64,000 nucleotides of DNA from Aquimixticola soesokkakensis (GTDB lineage Bacteria > Pseudomonadota > Alphaproteobacteria > Rhodobacterales > Rhodobacteraceae). The translations under genes were made by a program, and so were the position numbers. The notes beneath the pieces are model-generated. The model was not told the DNA's origin and did no database searches. It worked only from the letters and a program-made list of their open reading frames with translations. Positions 18,655 to 27,404 of the stretch are shown here, piece after piece. Position 1 is the stretch's first letter, and each line of letters starts with the position of its first letter. The DNA lies in assembly GCF_900172375.1 (NCBI RefSeq), contig NZ_FWFS01000003.1:62001-126000 (forward strand). The letters are read 5' to 3'.

Positions 18655-19254
18655 TTACCCCTGCTTTTCATCGCCCGGAAGGATGTATTCAGCACCTTCC
18701 CATGGGCTCATAAAGTCGAATTGACGGTATTCCTGCACAAGGCTTACCGGCTCATAGACCACGCGTTTGAGTTCCTCGTCGTAGCGCACCTCGGTGTAAC
18801 CCGTGGTCGGGAAATCCTTGCGCAGCGGATGGCCGCGAAACCCGTAGTCCGTCAGGATGCGGCGCAGATCGGGGTGCCCCGAAAACAGGATGCCGAACAT
18901 GTCGAACACTTCACGCTCGAACCAGTTGGCCGAAGGATGCGTGTTGATGACCGAAGGCACCATTTCATCCTCGCGCACAGCCGCTTTCACGCGAATGCGG
19001 TGGTTCTGGTACATCGACAAAAAGTGGTAAACCACTTCAAAGCGCGCCTCACGCGAGGGGTAGTCAACGGCGGTGATATCCACCAGCGACGAAAACTTGC
19101 ACTGGCTGTCAGTCTTGAGAAACTCGACGAAAGCCGCGACGGAGGCCAGCGTCACGGTGACGTTCAGCTCACCAAAGGCGATCTCGGTTGAAAGCACACA
19201 TTCGGGGCGTTTCAACTCAAGGTGCGCGGCGAGTTCTTGAAGAGCTTGCGTCAT
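18655..19254 (-). CDS. nuoC: NADH-quinone oxidoreductase subunit C
   Basis: 30-kDa-type peripheral-arm subunit (199 aa), a structural partner of NuoD without a cofactor. The family signature [31 protein letters not shown] is recognisable in the middle, with GHPLRKDFP after it. The start is ATG 19254, five bases downstream of the nuoB stop. The C-terminus ([18 protein letters not shown]-like) is normal. It ends six bases before the TTG of the sulfotransferase gene rather than running into nuoD. Confidence 0.97.
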   Translation of the reverse strand: MTQALQELAAHLELKRPECVLSTEIAFGELNVTVTLASVAAFVEFLKTDSQCKFSSLVDITAVDYPSREARFEVVYHFLSMYQNHRIRVKAAVREDEMVPSVINTHPSANWFEREVFDMFGILFSGHPDLRRILTDYGFRGHPLRKDFPTTGYTEVRYDEELKRVVYEPVSLVQEYRQFDFMSPWEGAEYILPGDEKQG

Positions 19255-19259
19255 GCGCC

Positions 19260-19793
19260 TTACCTTTCGATCGTGCCGGTGCGGCGGATTTTGCGTTGCA
19301 ACTGAAGGATGCCATACAGCAGCGCTTCAGCGGTCGGTGGGCAGCCGGGAACATAGACATCGACAGGAACGATCCGGTCACACCCACGCACCACCGAATA
19401 GGAATAGTGGTAATAGCCACCGCCATTCGCACAGGACCCCATCGAGATCACGTAGCGCGGCTCGGGCATCTGGTCGTAGACCTTGCGCAGCGCAGGGGCC
19501 ATCTTGTTGGTCAGCGTTCCGGCAACGATCATCAGATCCGACTGGCGCGGAGAAGCGCGCGGCGCTGTCCCGAAGCGTTCAAGGTCGTAGCGCGGCATGG
19601 AGGTGTGCATCATTTCCACCGCGCAGCAGGCCAGACCAAAGGTCATCCAGTGCAACGAACCGGTGCGTGCCCAGTTGATGATATCCTCGGTCGAGGTCAG
19701 CAGAAACCCTTTGTCCTGCAACTCGGCATTGAGCGCCTGCGTGGCATGTTCCTTGTCGCCGCCGGCCGTGTTGGCTGTCGTGATCACGCCCAT
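19260..19793 (-). CDS. nuoB: NADH-quinone oxidoreductase subunit B
   Basis: PSST-type subunit (177 aa) that carries the N2 4Fe-4S cluster, the last electron carrier before quinone. The ligands are Cys56-Cys57 ([11 protein letters not shown]), Cys121 ([13 protein letters not shown]) and Cys151 ([10 protein letters not shown]). I chose ATG 19793, which has GGGAG seven bases upstream and overlaps the nuoA end by 10 bases. A GTG at 19787 (GTGA overlap) is possible but too far from that site. Confidence 0.97.
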   Translation of the reverse strand: MGVITTANTAGGDKEHATQALNAELQDKGFLLTSTEDIINWARTGSLHWMTFGLACCAVEMMHTSMPRYDLERFGTAPRASPRQSDLMIVAGTLTNKMAPALRKVYDQMPEPRYVISMGSCANGGGYYHYSYSVVRGCDRIVPVDVYVPGCPPTAEALLYGILQLQRKIRRTGTIER

Positions 19794-20149
19794 TCCAGCG
19801 CTCCCTTTTTCCATTCGTAGCAAAAGCCGATGGTGAGGACGCCCAGAAAGACCATCATCGACCAGAACCCGACCAAGCCGACATCCTTGAAGGCGACCGC
19901 CCAGGGAAAGAGGAACGCAACCTCAAGGTCGAAAATGATAAAGAGGATCGAGACGAGGTAAAAACGGACATCGAATTTCATCCGCGCATCATCGAATGCG
20001 TTGAACCCGCACTCATAGGCCGACACTTTTTCAGGGTCTGGATTGCGCACCGCCACGATCACGGCAGCGATGATGAAAACAAGACCAAGCGCAATGGCGA
20101 GGCCCAAGAAAATGAGAATGGGGAGGTATTCCCGAAGCAAGTCTTCCAC
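19784..20149 (-). CDS. nuoA: NADH-quinone oxidoreductase subunit A
   Basis: Three-helix membrane subunit (121 aa) with the functionally important loop [22 protein letters not shown] between helices 1 and 2. The start is GTG at 20149 ([16 protein letters not shown]), supported by AGGAG seven bases upstream. The in-frame upstream extension to 20410 is not protein-like and covers the leader. First gene of the complex I operon; a promoter-like sequence lies about 265 bases upstream. Confidence 0.97.
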   Translation of the reverse strand: MEDLLREYLPILIFLGLAIALGLVFIIAAVIVAVRNPDPEKVSAYECGFNAFDDARMKFDVRFYLVSILFIIFDLEVAFLFPWAVAFKDVGLVGFWSMMVFLGVLTIGFCYEWKKGALEWA

Positions 20150-20458
20150 GAGCGGCTCCTTGGCAAACGCAGGCACGCGGCGTGTCTGCACGGTAGAGGC
20201 TTGTCGTGGTTTAGCTTGGGGCGCGCAGGGGGTCAACCGAAGGCAGGGCACATTTGATGCAAGAAACGCGGCCAAGGTGCTGAATTTTCGCTCCCCTCCC
20301 CCGTTTCTCCCCCTATGTCGCGCGCTGGTGAACCGCATTTGACACATCGCCGCGACTCGGTCCGCTGCAGTGCACTTTCGACGCGGGTCGCGACCAGCTA
20401 TTCCTGACAATTACACTCAACATTAAACCTTCGTCAAGCCGTTTGCGCGAATTTCCCG
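20150..20458 (-). other. Leader and upstream region of the nuo operon
   Basis: A 309-base stretch without a convincing gene between nuoA and the next gene on the same strand. It holds a promoter-like sequence near its upstream end (20410-20437), leaving a predicted untranslated leader of about 250 bases. A second weak promoter-like pair lies closer to nuoA (TTGACC at 20231-20236 with GCTAAA at 20210-20215, spacer 15). The GTG of nuoA has a good ribosome-binding site. I see no terminator for the upstream gene. Confidence 0.6.
20410..20437 (-). promoter_or_regulatory. Predicted sigma-70-type promoter of the nuo operon
   Basis: On the minus strand, TTGACG (20437-20432) is followed by a 16-base spacer and TGTAAT (20415-20410), each five of six matches to consensus. 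Transcription would start near 20403 and read into nuoA. Based on sequence match only. Confidence 0.5.
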
Positions 20459-21028
20459 CTACAAAGTTCCGTATCCAAACAGCGTCACGACACAGCCCGC
20501 GCTCAGCGCCCAGGCCCAAAACAGCGCCGCCCCGCGCCGAATGGGGTGGCGCACACCGCCCGCAATCAGACAGCCCCACAGCCAACTCACGAGCAGTGCC
20601 AAAAGGCAGGGCAAAAGGTAGATCAGCGGTGCAAGGCTCTGCGCCACGCCCATGAATAGCAAAAATGCCGCCGAAACAGGCAATTGCAGGAAAAAGGCCA
20701 CCGGAAATAACGGCCAGAACACCAAAGCGGTGATGGCGCGTGCGCGTGTGGGGCGAAACGCGTCGCGCAACAGGTGGCCACGTTTGCGAATGCCAAGGCA
20801 CAGACCCGCCACGCTCGCCCCCGTCAGCATCCCTGCCCAAAGGCCAAGTTGCGAAAAAGGCAGGCGTTTTTGTCCCAACCCGACATCGGGAAACACCTGC
20901 ACCGCGCTCCATAGCAGCGCGACCCCCAAACAGGCGGCAAGCGCCACCCCTCCCAGCTTTCGGGGAAGGGACAAGGGGGCGGGCCGGACCATCGCAGCGC
21001 GCGCGCCGGCCTCATTTTGCGGCGGCAT
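20459..21028 (-). CDS. Integral membrane protein of unknown function
   Basis: A 189-aa protein with about five hydrophobic segments (roughly residues 24-44, 58-78, 96-115, 120-140 and 160-185) and no recognisable domain. The start ATG 21028 has GAGGAG seven bases upstream and overlaps the aminotransferase gene by 17 bases, so it is probably coupled to it. A later in-frame ATG at 20992 lacks a ribosome-binding site. It is the last gene of a three-gene run (HAD phosphatase, DegT aminotransferase, membrane protein). The context suggests an envelope or glycan link, but that is inference. Confidence 0.7.
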   Translation of the reverse strand: MPPQNEAGARAAMVRPAPLSLPRKLGGVALAACLGVALLWSAVQVFPDVGLGQKRLPFSQLGLWAGMLTGASVAGLCLGIRKRGHLLRDAFRPTRARAITALVFWPLFPVAFFLQLPVSAAFLLFMGVAQSLAPLIYLLPCLLALLVSWLWGCLIAGGVRHPIRRGAALFWAWALSAGCVVTLFGYGTL

Positions 21029-22211
21029 TGCGCAGCTCCTCAGTGATGATACGGGCAATCTGGGCGCAATCTTGCGTCGAGAAGGTCAGCGGTAACCGCA
21101 TGTCCATGATCGCCTGCAGAATGCGGTCGCTGTCGGGCAGGCTTTGCGGCGCGACGTAGCGCCAACTGTCGTAGCGCGACGTAAAGGCCACCGGCTCGGG
21201 CGCGCCAAACCATTTCAACTCCACGCCCCGCGCCAGACAGGCGGCCACCAGCGACTCGATCTTTGCGGGGGCCCAGTCCAGCAGCAGAAACTGGAAGGAA
21301 GAGGCAACATAGGCCTCCGCCTCGGGCCGCTCGATCAGCGTCAGCCCCGCGCCCCCGCGCAAGCCCTCCTCAAGGGCGCGATAAAGAGCATTCCAGCGCG
21401 CGCATTGGGCCGGCAGATCGGCCAGTTGCGGCCGCAGGATCGCGGCGCGCAGATTGTCCATGCGTCCCGACACATTCGGCGTGTGGTATTTGATCGCCTC
21501 GAACACCTCCGGCGCAGGGGCCGCGCGGTGTTTGGGATAGAGCATGTAGCTGCCCGACAGCATGATTGCGCGCGCTGCCGCCTCGGCGTCATCAGTGACA
21601 AGCAAACCGCCCTCGCCGGAATTCATATGCTTGTAGGTCTGGGTCGAATAGCAGCCGATGCGCCCGTGCCGCCCGCTGGGCGTGCCCTTCCACGCCGCCC
21701 CCATCGTATGGGCGCAATCCTCGATCACCGTCAGGCGGAGCCGATCCGCGAGCGCCATCAGGGCGTCCATATCGCAAATGTGCCCACGCATGTGGCTGAG
21801 CATCAAAACCCGCGCGCCGCTGGTGCGGGTTTTCTCCACCAGATCGGCCAGATCGATCACCAGGCCTTGGGTCACGCCCACGAACACCGGCTCTGCTCCA
21901 AGTGCGGCAATCGCGCCGGGCACGGGGGCGAGGGTAAAGGCGTTGGTGAGCACCGTGTCGCCCGCCTGCACGCCCACCGCGCGCAAGGCAGCGCCCAGGG
22001 CATAGCCGCCCGAGGCGACAGCAACGCAGTATTTGGCTCCTACGAAGGCGGCAAATTCTTCTTCCAGACGTGCGGTTTCATCCACCTCCCCCGCCACCGT
22101 GTTGTAGCGGTGCAAGCGCCCCGTGCGCATCACACGGATCGCGGCCTCGATCCCTGCGTCGGGGATGGGTTCCTGCTGGGTGAAGACGCCTGTGAAAACC
22201 TCGCCGCTCAT
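21012..22211 (-). CDS. DegT/DnrJ/EryC1/StrS-type PLP aminotransferase
   Basis: A 399-aa fold-type I PLP enzyme, of the kind that makes amino-sugars by transamination of nucleotide-linked keto-sugars. The cofactor Lys194 is in STQTYKHMNSGEGG, the pyridine-N Asp165 in VIEDCAHTMGA, and the phosphate-binding stretch VASGGYALGAAL at about 65-76. The usual family motif S-F-x-x-x-K is replaced by S-T-Q-T-Y-K. The start ATG overlaps the HAD phosphatase stop (ATGA). The nucleotide-sugar substrate cannot be read from the sequence, and no other sugar-nucleotide genes are adjacent except the divergent glmU. Confidence 0.82.
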   Translation of the reverse strand: MSGEVFTGVFTQQEPIPDAGIEAAIRVMRTGRLHRYNTVAGEVDETARLEEEFAAFVGAKYCVAVASGGYALGAALRAVGVQAGDTVLTNAFTLAPVPGAIAALGAEPVFVGVTQGLVIDLADLVEKTRTSGARVLMLSHMRGHICDMDALMALADRLRLTVIEDCAHTMGAAWKGTPSGRHGRIGCYSTQTYKHMNSGEGGLLVTDDAEAAARAIMLSGSYMLYPKHRAAPAPEVFEAIKYHTPNVSGRMDNLRAAILRPQLADLPAQCARWNALYRALEEGLRGGAGLTLIERPEAEAYVASSFQFLLLDWAPAKIESLVAACLARGVELKWFGAPEPVAFTSRYDSWRYVAPQSLPDSDRILQAIMDMRLPLTFSTQDCAQIARIITEELRNAAAK

Positions 22212-22897
22212 CCGATCAGCTCCTGTGTCACGCGCATCAGATCGCGGTAATGGGGCAGCAGCGCCTCGGGCGACAAAGCGCGCACCGCCTCGCCGTCGGG
22301 ACCGAAGGTCACCAGCGCACAGGGCACGCCAGCGGCGGCGGCGGTTTTGCGGTCGGTCACGGTATCGCCCAGCAAAAACGACTGTTTCACCGCGCCCCCG
22401 GCCCCCTCGACAGCGGCCAGATAGGGGGCGGGATCAGGTTTGCGCACAGGCAATGTGTCCGCGCCCACCATCGCCCCAAACATATCGCGCACGCCAAGCC
22501 GCTTGAGCAATTCTTCGGCAAGACCGCTGGGCTTGTTCGTACAAACCGCCACGCGGTAGCCCGCGGCTTTGAGCTGTTGAATGGCATCCACCGCGCCCTC
22601 ATACATCACCGTATGCACGTCGATGTGCTGGCCGTAGTGGTCCAGAAGGGGCTGGTATTGCGTCTCGACCAGCGCCTCGATCGCGCTGCCCTCGACGCCC
22701 TCTGCCCGTGCGAACCCCAACCGCAGCATGGCCCGCCCCCCGTGAAAAGCCGTGGCGGCATCGGCCACGGGATCCAGCAGTGCCCCCTGCCCCAAACTGT
22801 CGAAACAGGCATTGGCCGCGGCGATCAGATCACGGCTGGTATCGGCCAAAGTGCCGTCGAGGTCAAAGACCACCGTTTTGCCGCTTGGCTGTGCCAT
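22208..22897 (-). CDS. gph: HAD-family phosphatase, phosphoglycolate-phosphatase-like
   Basis: A 229-aa HAD hydrolase of the Gph/PGP group. Motif I VVFDLDGTLADT puts nucleophile Asp12 and acid/base Asp14. A motif II-like VCTNKPSGL is near residue 120, the motif III Lys is in RKPDPAPYL, and motif IV LLGDTVTDRKTA gives the metal aspartates. The cap domain lies between motifs I and II. Likely function is dephosphorylation of 2-phosphoglycolate, but this family is promiscuous and the gene symbol is tentative. It is divergent from glmU with 69 bases between them and overlaps the aminotransferase gene by four bases. Confidence 0.83.
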   Translation of the reverse strand: MAQPSGKTVVFDLDGTLADTSRDLIAAANACFDSLGQGALLDPVADAATAFHGGRAMLRLGFARAEGVEGSAIEALVETQYQPLLDHYGQHIDVHTVMYEGAVDAIQQLKAAGYRVAVCTNKPSGLAEELLKRLGVRDMFGAMVGADTLPVRKPDPAPYLAAVEGAGGAVKQSFLLGDTVTDRKTAAAAGVPCALVTFGPDGEAVRALSPEALLPHYRDLMRVTQELIG

Positions 22898-22966
22898 ATC
22901 CGTTTCCTTCTTGTGATATATGCCCCAAGGGGTAAAACGCCCCTGACTTCAAGGAAAGAGCAAACC

Positions 22967-24319
22967 ATGGCCACTGCCCTCATTATCCTCGCCGCCGGTC
23001 AAGGCACGCGCATGAACTCCGACCTGCCCAAGGTGCTGCATCGCATCGGGGCCGCGCCCCTGTTTGCCCATGCGCTGGCCGCAGGTCAGGCCGTTGACCC
23101 CGAGCGGCGCGTTGTCGTCGTGGGCCATGGCGGCGCAGATGTGGCCACAGCGGCGCGCAAGATCGATGAAGACATTGTGATCGCCGAGCAAAGCGAACAG
23201 CTGGGCACCGCCCATGCTGTCGCGCAGGCCCGCGCGGCGCTTGCGGATTTTGAGGGCGATGTCTTTGTGCTTTATGGCGACACGCCCTTTGTGCAGGGCG
23301 AGACGCTGGAGCGGATGCTGGAGGCGCGCAAATCTCATGACGTGGTGATTTTGGGCTTTGAGGCCGCCGATGCGGGCCGCTACGGGCGGTTGGTGATGGC
23401 GGGCGACAAATTGGAGCGTATCGTCGAATTCAAAGACGCCACAGAGGACGAGCGCGCCATCTCCCTGTGCAACTCCGGCGTGATCTGCGCGGATGCGCAG
23501 CGGCTGTTTTCGCTGATCGACGCGGTGGGCAACGACAACGCCAGCGGCGAATTTTACCTCACCGATATCGTGGGCCTTGCCACTGCGCGCGGGCTGTCGG
23601 CCACCGCCGTGACCTGCCCCGAGGCCGAAACGCTGGGCGTGAACACCCGCGCCGAACTGGCCCGGGCCGAAGCCCTGTTCCAGGCCACCAAACGCGCCCA
23701 AGCGCTGGAGGACGGCGTGACGCTGGTTGCGCCCGAAACCGTCTATTTTGCCCTCGACACCTATCTCGGGCGCGATGCCTACATCGAACCCAACGTGGTG
23801 TTCGGCCCCGATGTCACCGTGGAATCCGGCGCCACCATCCGCGCCTTTTCCCACCTCGAGGGCTGCCATGTCGGTGCGCGCGCAACCGTTGGCCCCTTTG
23901 CCCGACTGCGCCCCGGTGCGGAACTGGCCAATGACGCCCATATCGGCAACTTCGTGGAAATCAAGAACGCGCTGATCGGCGAAGGCACGAAGGTGAACCA
24001 CCTGTCCTATGTGGGCGACGCCGACATCGGCGATGGCACCAATGTCGGCGCAGGCACCATCACCTGCAATTACGACGGGGTGTTCAAACATCGCACCACG
24101 ATCGGTCGCAACGCCTTCATCGGCTCCAACACCCTGCTCGTCGCCCCCGTCACCGTCGGTCATGAAGCGATGACCGCCACCGGCACAGTGGTGACAAAAG
24201 ATGTCGAAAACGGTGCGCTGGCCATCGGCCGCGCCAAGCAGGAGAACAAACCTATGCTCGCGGTGCGTTTGTTCGATAAGTTAAAGGCAGCAAAGGCCGC
24301 AGGCCGTAAACCGTCCTGA
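22967..24319 (+). CDS. glmU: Bifunctional UDP-GlcNAc pyrophosphorylase / glucosamine-1-phosphate acetyltransferase
   Basis: Makes UDP-N-acetylglucosamine, the precursor of peptidoglycan and lipid A (450 aa). The N-terminal uridylyltransferase has LAAGQGTRMNSDLPKVLH at residues 8-25, VLYGDTPF and the NASGEFYLTDI stretch. The C-terminal left-handed beta-helix has hexapeptide repeats and the acetyltransferase residues in GNFVEIKNA, KVNHLSYVGDA and GAGTITCNYDG. ATG 22967 has AAGGA about ten bases upstream. An open frame continues upstream to 22250 but lies antisense to the phosphatase gene and is not used. The glmM of the same pathway is at 40.1 kb. Confidence 0.97.
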   Translation: MATALIILAAGQGTRMNSDLPKVLHRIGAAPLFAHALAAGQAVDPERRVVVVGHGGADVATAARKIDEDIVIAEQSEQLGTAHAVAQARAALADFEGDVFVLYGDTPFVQGETLERMLEARKSHDVVILGFEAADAGRYGRLVMAGDKLERIVEFKDATEDERAISLCNSGVICADAQRLFSLIDAVGNDNASGEFYLTDIVGLATARGLSATAVTCPEAETLGVNTRAELARAEALFQATKRAQALEDGVTLVAPETVYFALDTYLGRDAYIEPNVVFGPDVTVESGATIRAFSHLEGCHVGARATVGPFARLRPGAELANDAHIGNFVEIKNALIGEGTKVNHLSYVGDADIGDGTNVGAGTITCNYDGVFKHRTTIGRNAFIGSNTLLVAPVTVGHEAMTATGTVVTKDVENGALAIGRAKQENKPMLAVRLFDKLKAAKAAGRKPS

Positions 24320-24355
24320 AATTGTTCTATTTGTGCAACCAACCCAGAGGCTCCC

Positions 24356-24988
24356 ATGACCCCGAATGACGCTCTTGAGGCGCTGCGTGCAGCCTCTGAC
24401 CCTGACCGCGCCGCCCAGCTTGCCACCCGCCATGGCGACGGCACCTACCTTGGCACGCCTGCACAAACGATCTCCGATCTGGCGGGCGCGTGGCGCAAAA
24501 CGCTTGACCTCACTGCCCGTCTCGAACTCGCGCAAGGCCTCTGGGAAAGCGCGGTGTTCGAGGCGCGCATCGCCGCCGCCAAACTGCTGACCCAAGCGCG
24601 CATCCCCGAGGATCAAGCGCTCTGGGACCAAATCCTTGCGTGGCTGCCCCAAGCCGGTCTTTGGCCCGTTCTGGACGCGCTCGCCGCCGCCGGCGCCCGC
24701 CGCCTTGCCGCCCGTCCCGACCGGTTGAGCGACGTCCTGCCGCTGGCCAGCGCCGAGGCCCCGTTGCTGCGCCGCGCCGCCCTGCTGCTGACCGAACCCA
24801 TGGCCAAAGCCGATTTCCCCGATGCCGACGCGCTGATCCGCCGCGAACAGGTGCTCGGCCTGCTGCCCGCCCTGCTCGCTGACAGCGACAAAGACGTCCA
24901 CCGCACCGCGCAAAGCTGGCTCAGAACCTTCGCCAAGCACGACTTCAAACGCGCACGCGCCTTTCGCCAAGATCATGGGCTGGCGTGA
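24356..24988 (+). CDS. AlkD-like DNA alkylation repair family protein
   Basis: A 210-aa all-helical protein with HEAT-like repeats. The segment ARLELAQGLWESAVFEARIAAAKLLTQARI (about residues 52-82) is typical of AlkD-type DNA glycosylases, which remove N3- and N7-alkylated purines by sandwiching DNA in a helical solenoid. AGAGG lies five bases before ATG 24356, and glmU ends 36 bases upstream, so co-transcription is likely. It is a little shorter than characterised AlkD, and I cannot confirm the catalytic Asp/Trp/Arg set, so activity is inferred from fold only. Confidence 0.7.
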   Translation: MTPNDALEALRAASDPDRAAQLATRHGDGTYLGTPAQTISDLAGAWRKTLDLTARLELAQGLWESAVFEARIAAAKLLTQARIPEDQALWDQILAWLPQAGLWPVLDALAAAGARRLAARPDRLSDVLPLASAEAPLLRRAALLLTEPMAKADFPDADALIRREQVLGLLPALLADSDKDVHRTAQSWLRTFAKHDFKRARAFRQDHGLA

Positions 24989-24999
24989 CGCGCAGACCC

Positions 25000-25049
25000 C
25001 GGGCAGCGAGACCTGCCCGCGACAAGCAATAGCACTTGCCCTTGGCAAG
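25000..25049 (+). terminator. Two hairpins between the AlkD-like gene and moaA
   Basis: A 7-bp stem CGGGCAG/CTGCCCG (25000-25019, loop of six) and a 6-bp stem CTTGCC/GGCAAG (25035-25049, loop of three) lie 11-60 bases after the stop. Neither has a T-run, so they are at best weak or factor-dependent terminators, or part of the moaA leader. Confidence 0.3.
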
Positions 25050-25076
25050 CCCGCCAGCGCACCCTAGCTTGGCCTC

Positions 25077-26087
25077 ATGAACACACCGCCCAAACTCATC
25101 GACCCGTTCGCGCGCCCAATCACCTACCTGCGGGTCTCGGTGACGGACCGGTGCGATTTCCGCTGCACCTATTGCATGGCGGAAAACATGACCTTCTTGC
25201 CGAAAAAGGAACTGCTCAGCCTCGAAGAACTCGACCGCCTGTGCAGTACCTTCATCGGTCTGGGCCTGCGCAAACTGCGCATTACCGGCGGTGAACCCCT
25301 TGTGCGCAAAGGGATCATGACCTTCTTTCAGGCGATGACCCGCCATCTCGACAGCGGCGCCCTGGACGAGTTGACCCTCACCACCAACGGCTCGCAACTT
25401 ACGCGCTTTGCCCAACCGCTATTTGACGCTGGCGTGCGGCGCATCAACATCTCGCTCGACACGCTGGACGCCGACAAATTCGCGCAAATCACCCGATGGG
25501 GCCGCCTGCCCCAGGTGCTCGACGGCATCCAGGCCGCCAAAGCCGCAGGCCTGCGCGTCAAAATCAATGTCGTCGCCCTGAAAGGCTTCAACGAAAACGA
25601 ACTTTTCGATCTGGTCGCGTGGTGCGCGCGCGAAGATATGGACCTCACCTTCATCGAAGTCATGCCCATGGGCGACATCGGCGGCGAGGACCGGATCGAC
25701 CAATATTGGGCCCTCACCGACCTGCGCGCGCGCCTCTCACAGCGCTACACGCTCACCCCCCTGACCGAGCGGACAGGCGGCCCCGCGCGCTACGTAACCC
25801 TCGCGCAAACCGGCCAGAAAATCGGGTTTATCACCCCATTGACCCATAATTTCTGCGAAAGCTGCAACCGCGTGCGCATGACCTGCACCGGCGACCTCTA
25901 CATGTGTCTGGGCCAGGAAGACCGCGCCGACCTGCGCAGCCCGCTGCGCGCTTCCCAAAGCGATGCGCTACTGATCAACGCCATCCATGAGGCCATCGCC
26001 CGCAAACCCAAAGGCCATGATTTCGACTACTCCCGCCAAAAAATCGACGGCCAGGTCCCGCGCCACATGTCCCACACAGGGGGCTGA
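25077..26087 (+). CDS. moaA: GTP 3',8-cyclase
   Basis: Radical SAM enzyme for the first step of molybdenum cofactor synthesis, making 3',8-cyclo-7,8-dihydro-GTP (336 aa). The N-terminal radical-SAM cluster ligands are Cys26, Cys30 and Cys33 (CDFRCTYC). The C-terminal auxiliary 4Fe-4S cluster ligands are Cys260, Cys263 and Cys277 with the family spacing CX2CX13C. The protein ends in the conserved Gly-Gly tail (HTGG). The GGEPL SAM-binding motif is at about residue 66. No ribosome-binding site is obvious before ATG 25077. No other moa gene is adjacent. Confidence 0.97.
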   Translation: MNTPPKLIDPFARPITYLRVSVTDRCDFRCTYCMAENMTFLPKKELLSLEELDRLCSTFIGLGLRKLRITGGEPLVRKGIMTFFQAMTRHLDSGALDELTLTTNGSQLTRFAQPLFDAGVRRINISLDTLDADKFAQITRWGRLPQVLDGIQAAKAAGLRVKINVVALKGFNENELFDLVAWCAREDMDLTFIEVMPMGDIGGEDRIDQYWALTDLRARLSQRYTLTPLTERTGGPARYVTLAQTGQKIGFITPLTHNFCESCNRVRMTCTGDLYMCLGQEDRADLRSPLRASQSDALLINAIHEAIARKPKGHDFDYSRQKIDGQVPRHMSHTGG

Positions 26088-26123
26088 CACGGCGCGACTA
26101 TGCGGGGATGCGAAAGCACGCCT

Positions 26124-26150
26124 GTTTCTTTCGGATAAAAATACCCAAAA
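26124..26150 (-). repeat. Copy 1 of a repeated element at a convergent gene end
   Basis: On the minus strand this reads TTGGGTATTTTTATCCGAAA followed by GAAAC, starting about 11 bases after the stop of the M20 amidohydrolase gene. It matches the element at 40032-40058 in 23 of 25 bases, in the same orientation and the same place relative to a stop codon. Confidence 0.7.
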
Positions 26151-26160
26151 CCCTCACCCG

Positions 26161-27324
26161 TCAGCGCAGCGGCAGACGGGTCTCGATCAGTTCCACAAAC
26201 CACGAGCTGCCCAAGGGAATGATTTCGTCGTCGAAATTATATTGGGGATGATGAACCGGCGCCGTATCGCCATTGCCAAGCAAAATATAGGCGCCGGGCC
26301 GTTCGTTGAGCATGTAGGAAAAATCCTCCCCCCCCATGATCAGCGGCGCGACAGCGCAATCTCCGGCGACACGACGCGCCGCTTCGGCGGCATAGCCCGT
26401 CTCGACATCGGCATTCACCATCACCGGATAGCCGCGCGTGTAGGTCACCTGCGCCTGCGCCCCAAGAGCCAAGGCCGTCCCGCGCGCGATCTCGGTGACG
26501 CGCGCCTCGGCCAGATCGCGCACATCCTCTTCCAAGCTGCGCACGGTGCCACGCAGCGTCACACGTTGCGGCAGAACGTTATAGGCTTTCGACGAACTCT
26601 CGATCGAGGTGACAGAAACCACAACCTGCTGCGTCGGGTCCACGGTGCGCGACGCAATCGTTTGAAGCGCCATGATAATCTGGCTCGATATCACCACCGT
26701 ATCTACCGCCTCATGGGGCTTGGCGGCATGCCCGCCCTTGCCCTCGACAACGATGCGAAACTCGTCGGAGGCTGCAAAAAACGGTCCCGGCCGGATCGCA
26801 AAGGTGCCCAGCGCCTGACCGGGCCAATTGTGCATCGCGTAGACCTCGTCGATACCAAAGCGGCTCATCAGCCCCTCCTCGCACATCACGCGCCCGCCAC
26901 CGCCCCCCTCTTCGGCCGGTTGGAAAATCACCACCGCCGTGCCGTCGAAGTTGCGGGTTTCACAGAGGTATTTCGCCGCCCCCAGCAACATTGTCGTGTG
27001 ACCGTCGTGGCCACAAGCATGCATCACGCCCGCGTTTTTCGACGCATAGCTCAGCCCCGTATCTTCCAAGATCGGCAAGGCATCCATATCGGCGCGCAGG
27101 CCAAGGGTGCGACCGGATCCGCCCGCGCGCCCCTTGATGACCCCGACCACGCCCGTGCGCCCGATGCCCGCGACCACCTCGTCACAGCCGAAATCATGCA
27201 GGTAGCGCGCAACTTTGGCCGCTGTTTCATGCACCTCGAACATCAGTTCGGGGCTTTCGTGAAAATCGCGCCGCCACGCGGTCATTTCGGGCAGAAGATC
27301 GGCAAGGCGGTTTTTGACGGGCAT
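26161..27324 (-). CDS. M20 family amidohydrolase / aminoacylase (hippurate-hydrolase-like)
   Basis: A 387-aa metal-dependent amidohydrolase of the M20D group that removes acyl groups from N-acyl amino acids or similar amides. Metal ligands are visible in LRADMDALPI (Asp79), HACGHDGH (Cys104, His106), the Glu138-Glu139 pair in QPAEEG, and a His in VHHPQYNFDDE near the C-terminus. The dimerisation lid domain lies between about 190 and 300. AGGA lies about eight bases before ATG 27324. It stands convergent to moaA. The exact substrate cannot be read from the sequence. Confidence 0.87.
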   Translation of the reverse strand: MPVKNRLADLLPEMTAWRRDFHESPELMFEVHETAAKVARYLHDFGCDEVVAGIGRTGVVGVIKGRAGGSGRTLGLRADMDALPILEDTGLSYASKNAGVMHACGHDGHTTMLLGAAKYLCETRNFDGTAVVIFQPAEEGGGGGRVMCEEGLMSRFGIDEVYAMHNWPGQALGTFAIRPGPFFAASDEFRIVVEGKGGHAAKPHEAVDTVVISSQIIMALQTIASRTVDPTQQVVVSVTSIESSSKAYNVLPQRVTLRGTVRSLEEDVRDLAEARVTEIARGTALALGAQAQVTYTRGYPVMVNADVETGYAAEAARRVAGDCAVAPLIMGGEDFSYMLNERPGAYILLGNGDTAPVHHPQYNFDDEIIPLGSSWFVELIETRLPLR

Positions 27325-27404
27325 GGGAGAGGTCCTGAAAGTTTGGCGCGCGCGGCAGTTGGCATAGGGTGAGCGCCGCGCGCGCGAAGGTCAAGGGAGC
27401 ACGC

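Noticed and set aside
22250-22966. N-terminal extension of glmU
   Set aside because: The frame is open but antisense to the HAD phosphatase gene; the family N-terminus starts at 22967.
24989-25076. Possible molybdenum-cofactor riboswitch before moaA
   Set aside because: Only two short unrelated hairpins are present; the space (88 bases) is too short for the known Moco aptamer and its conserved words are not seen.
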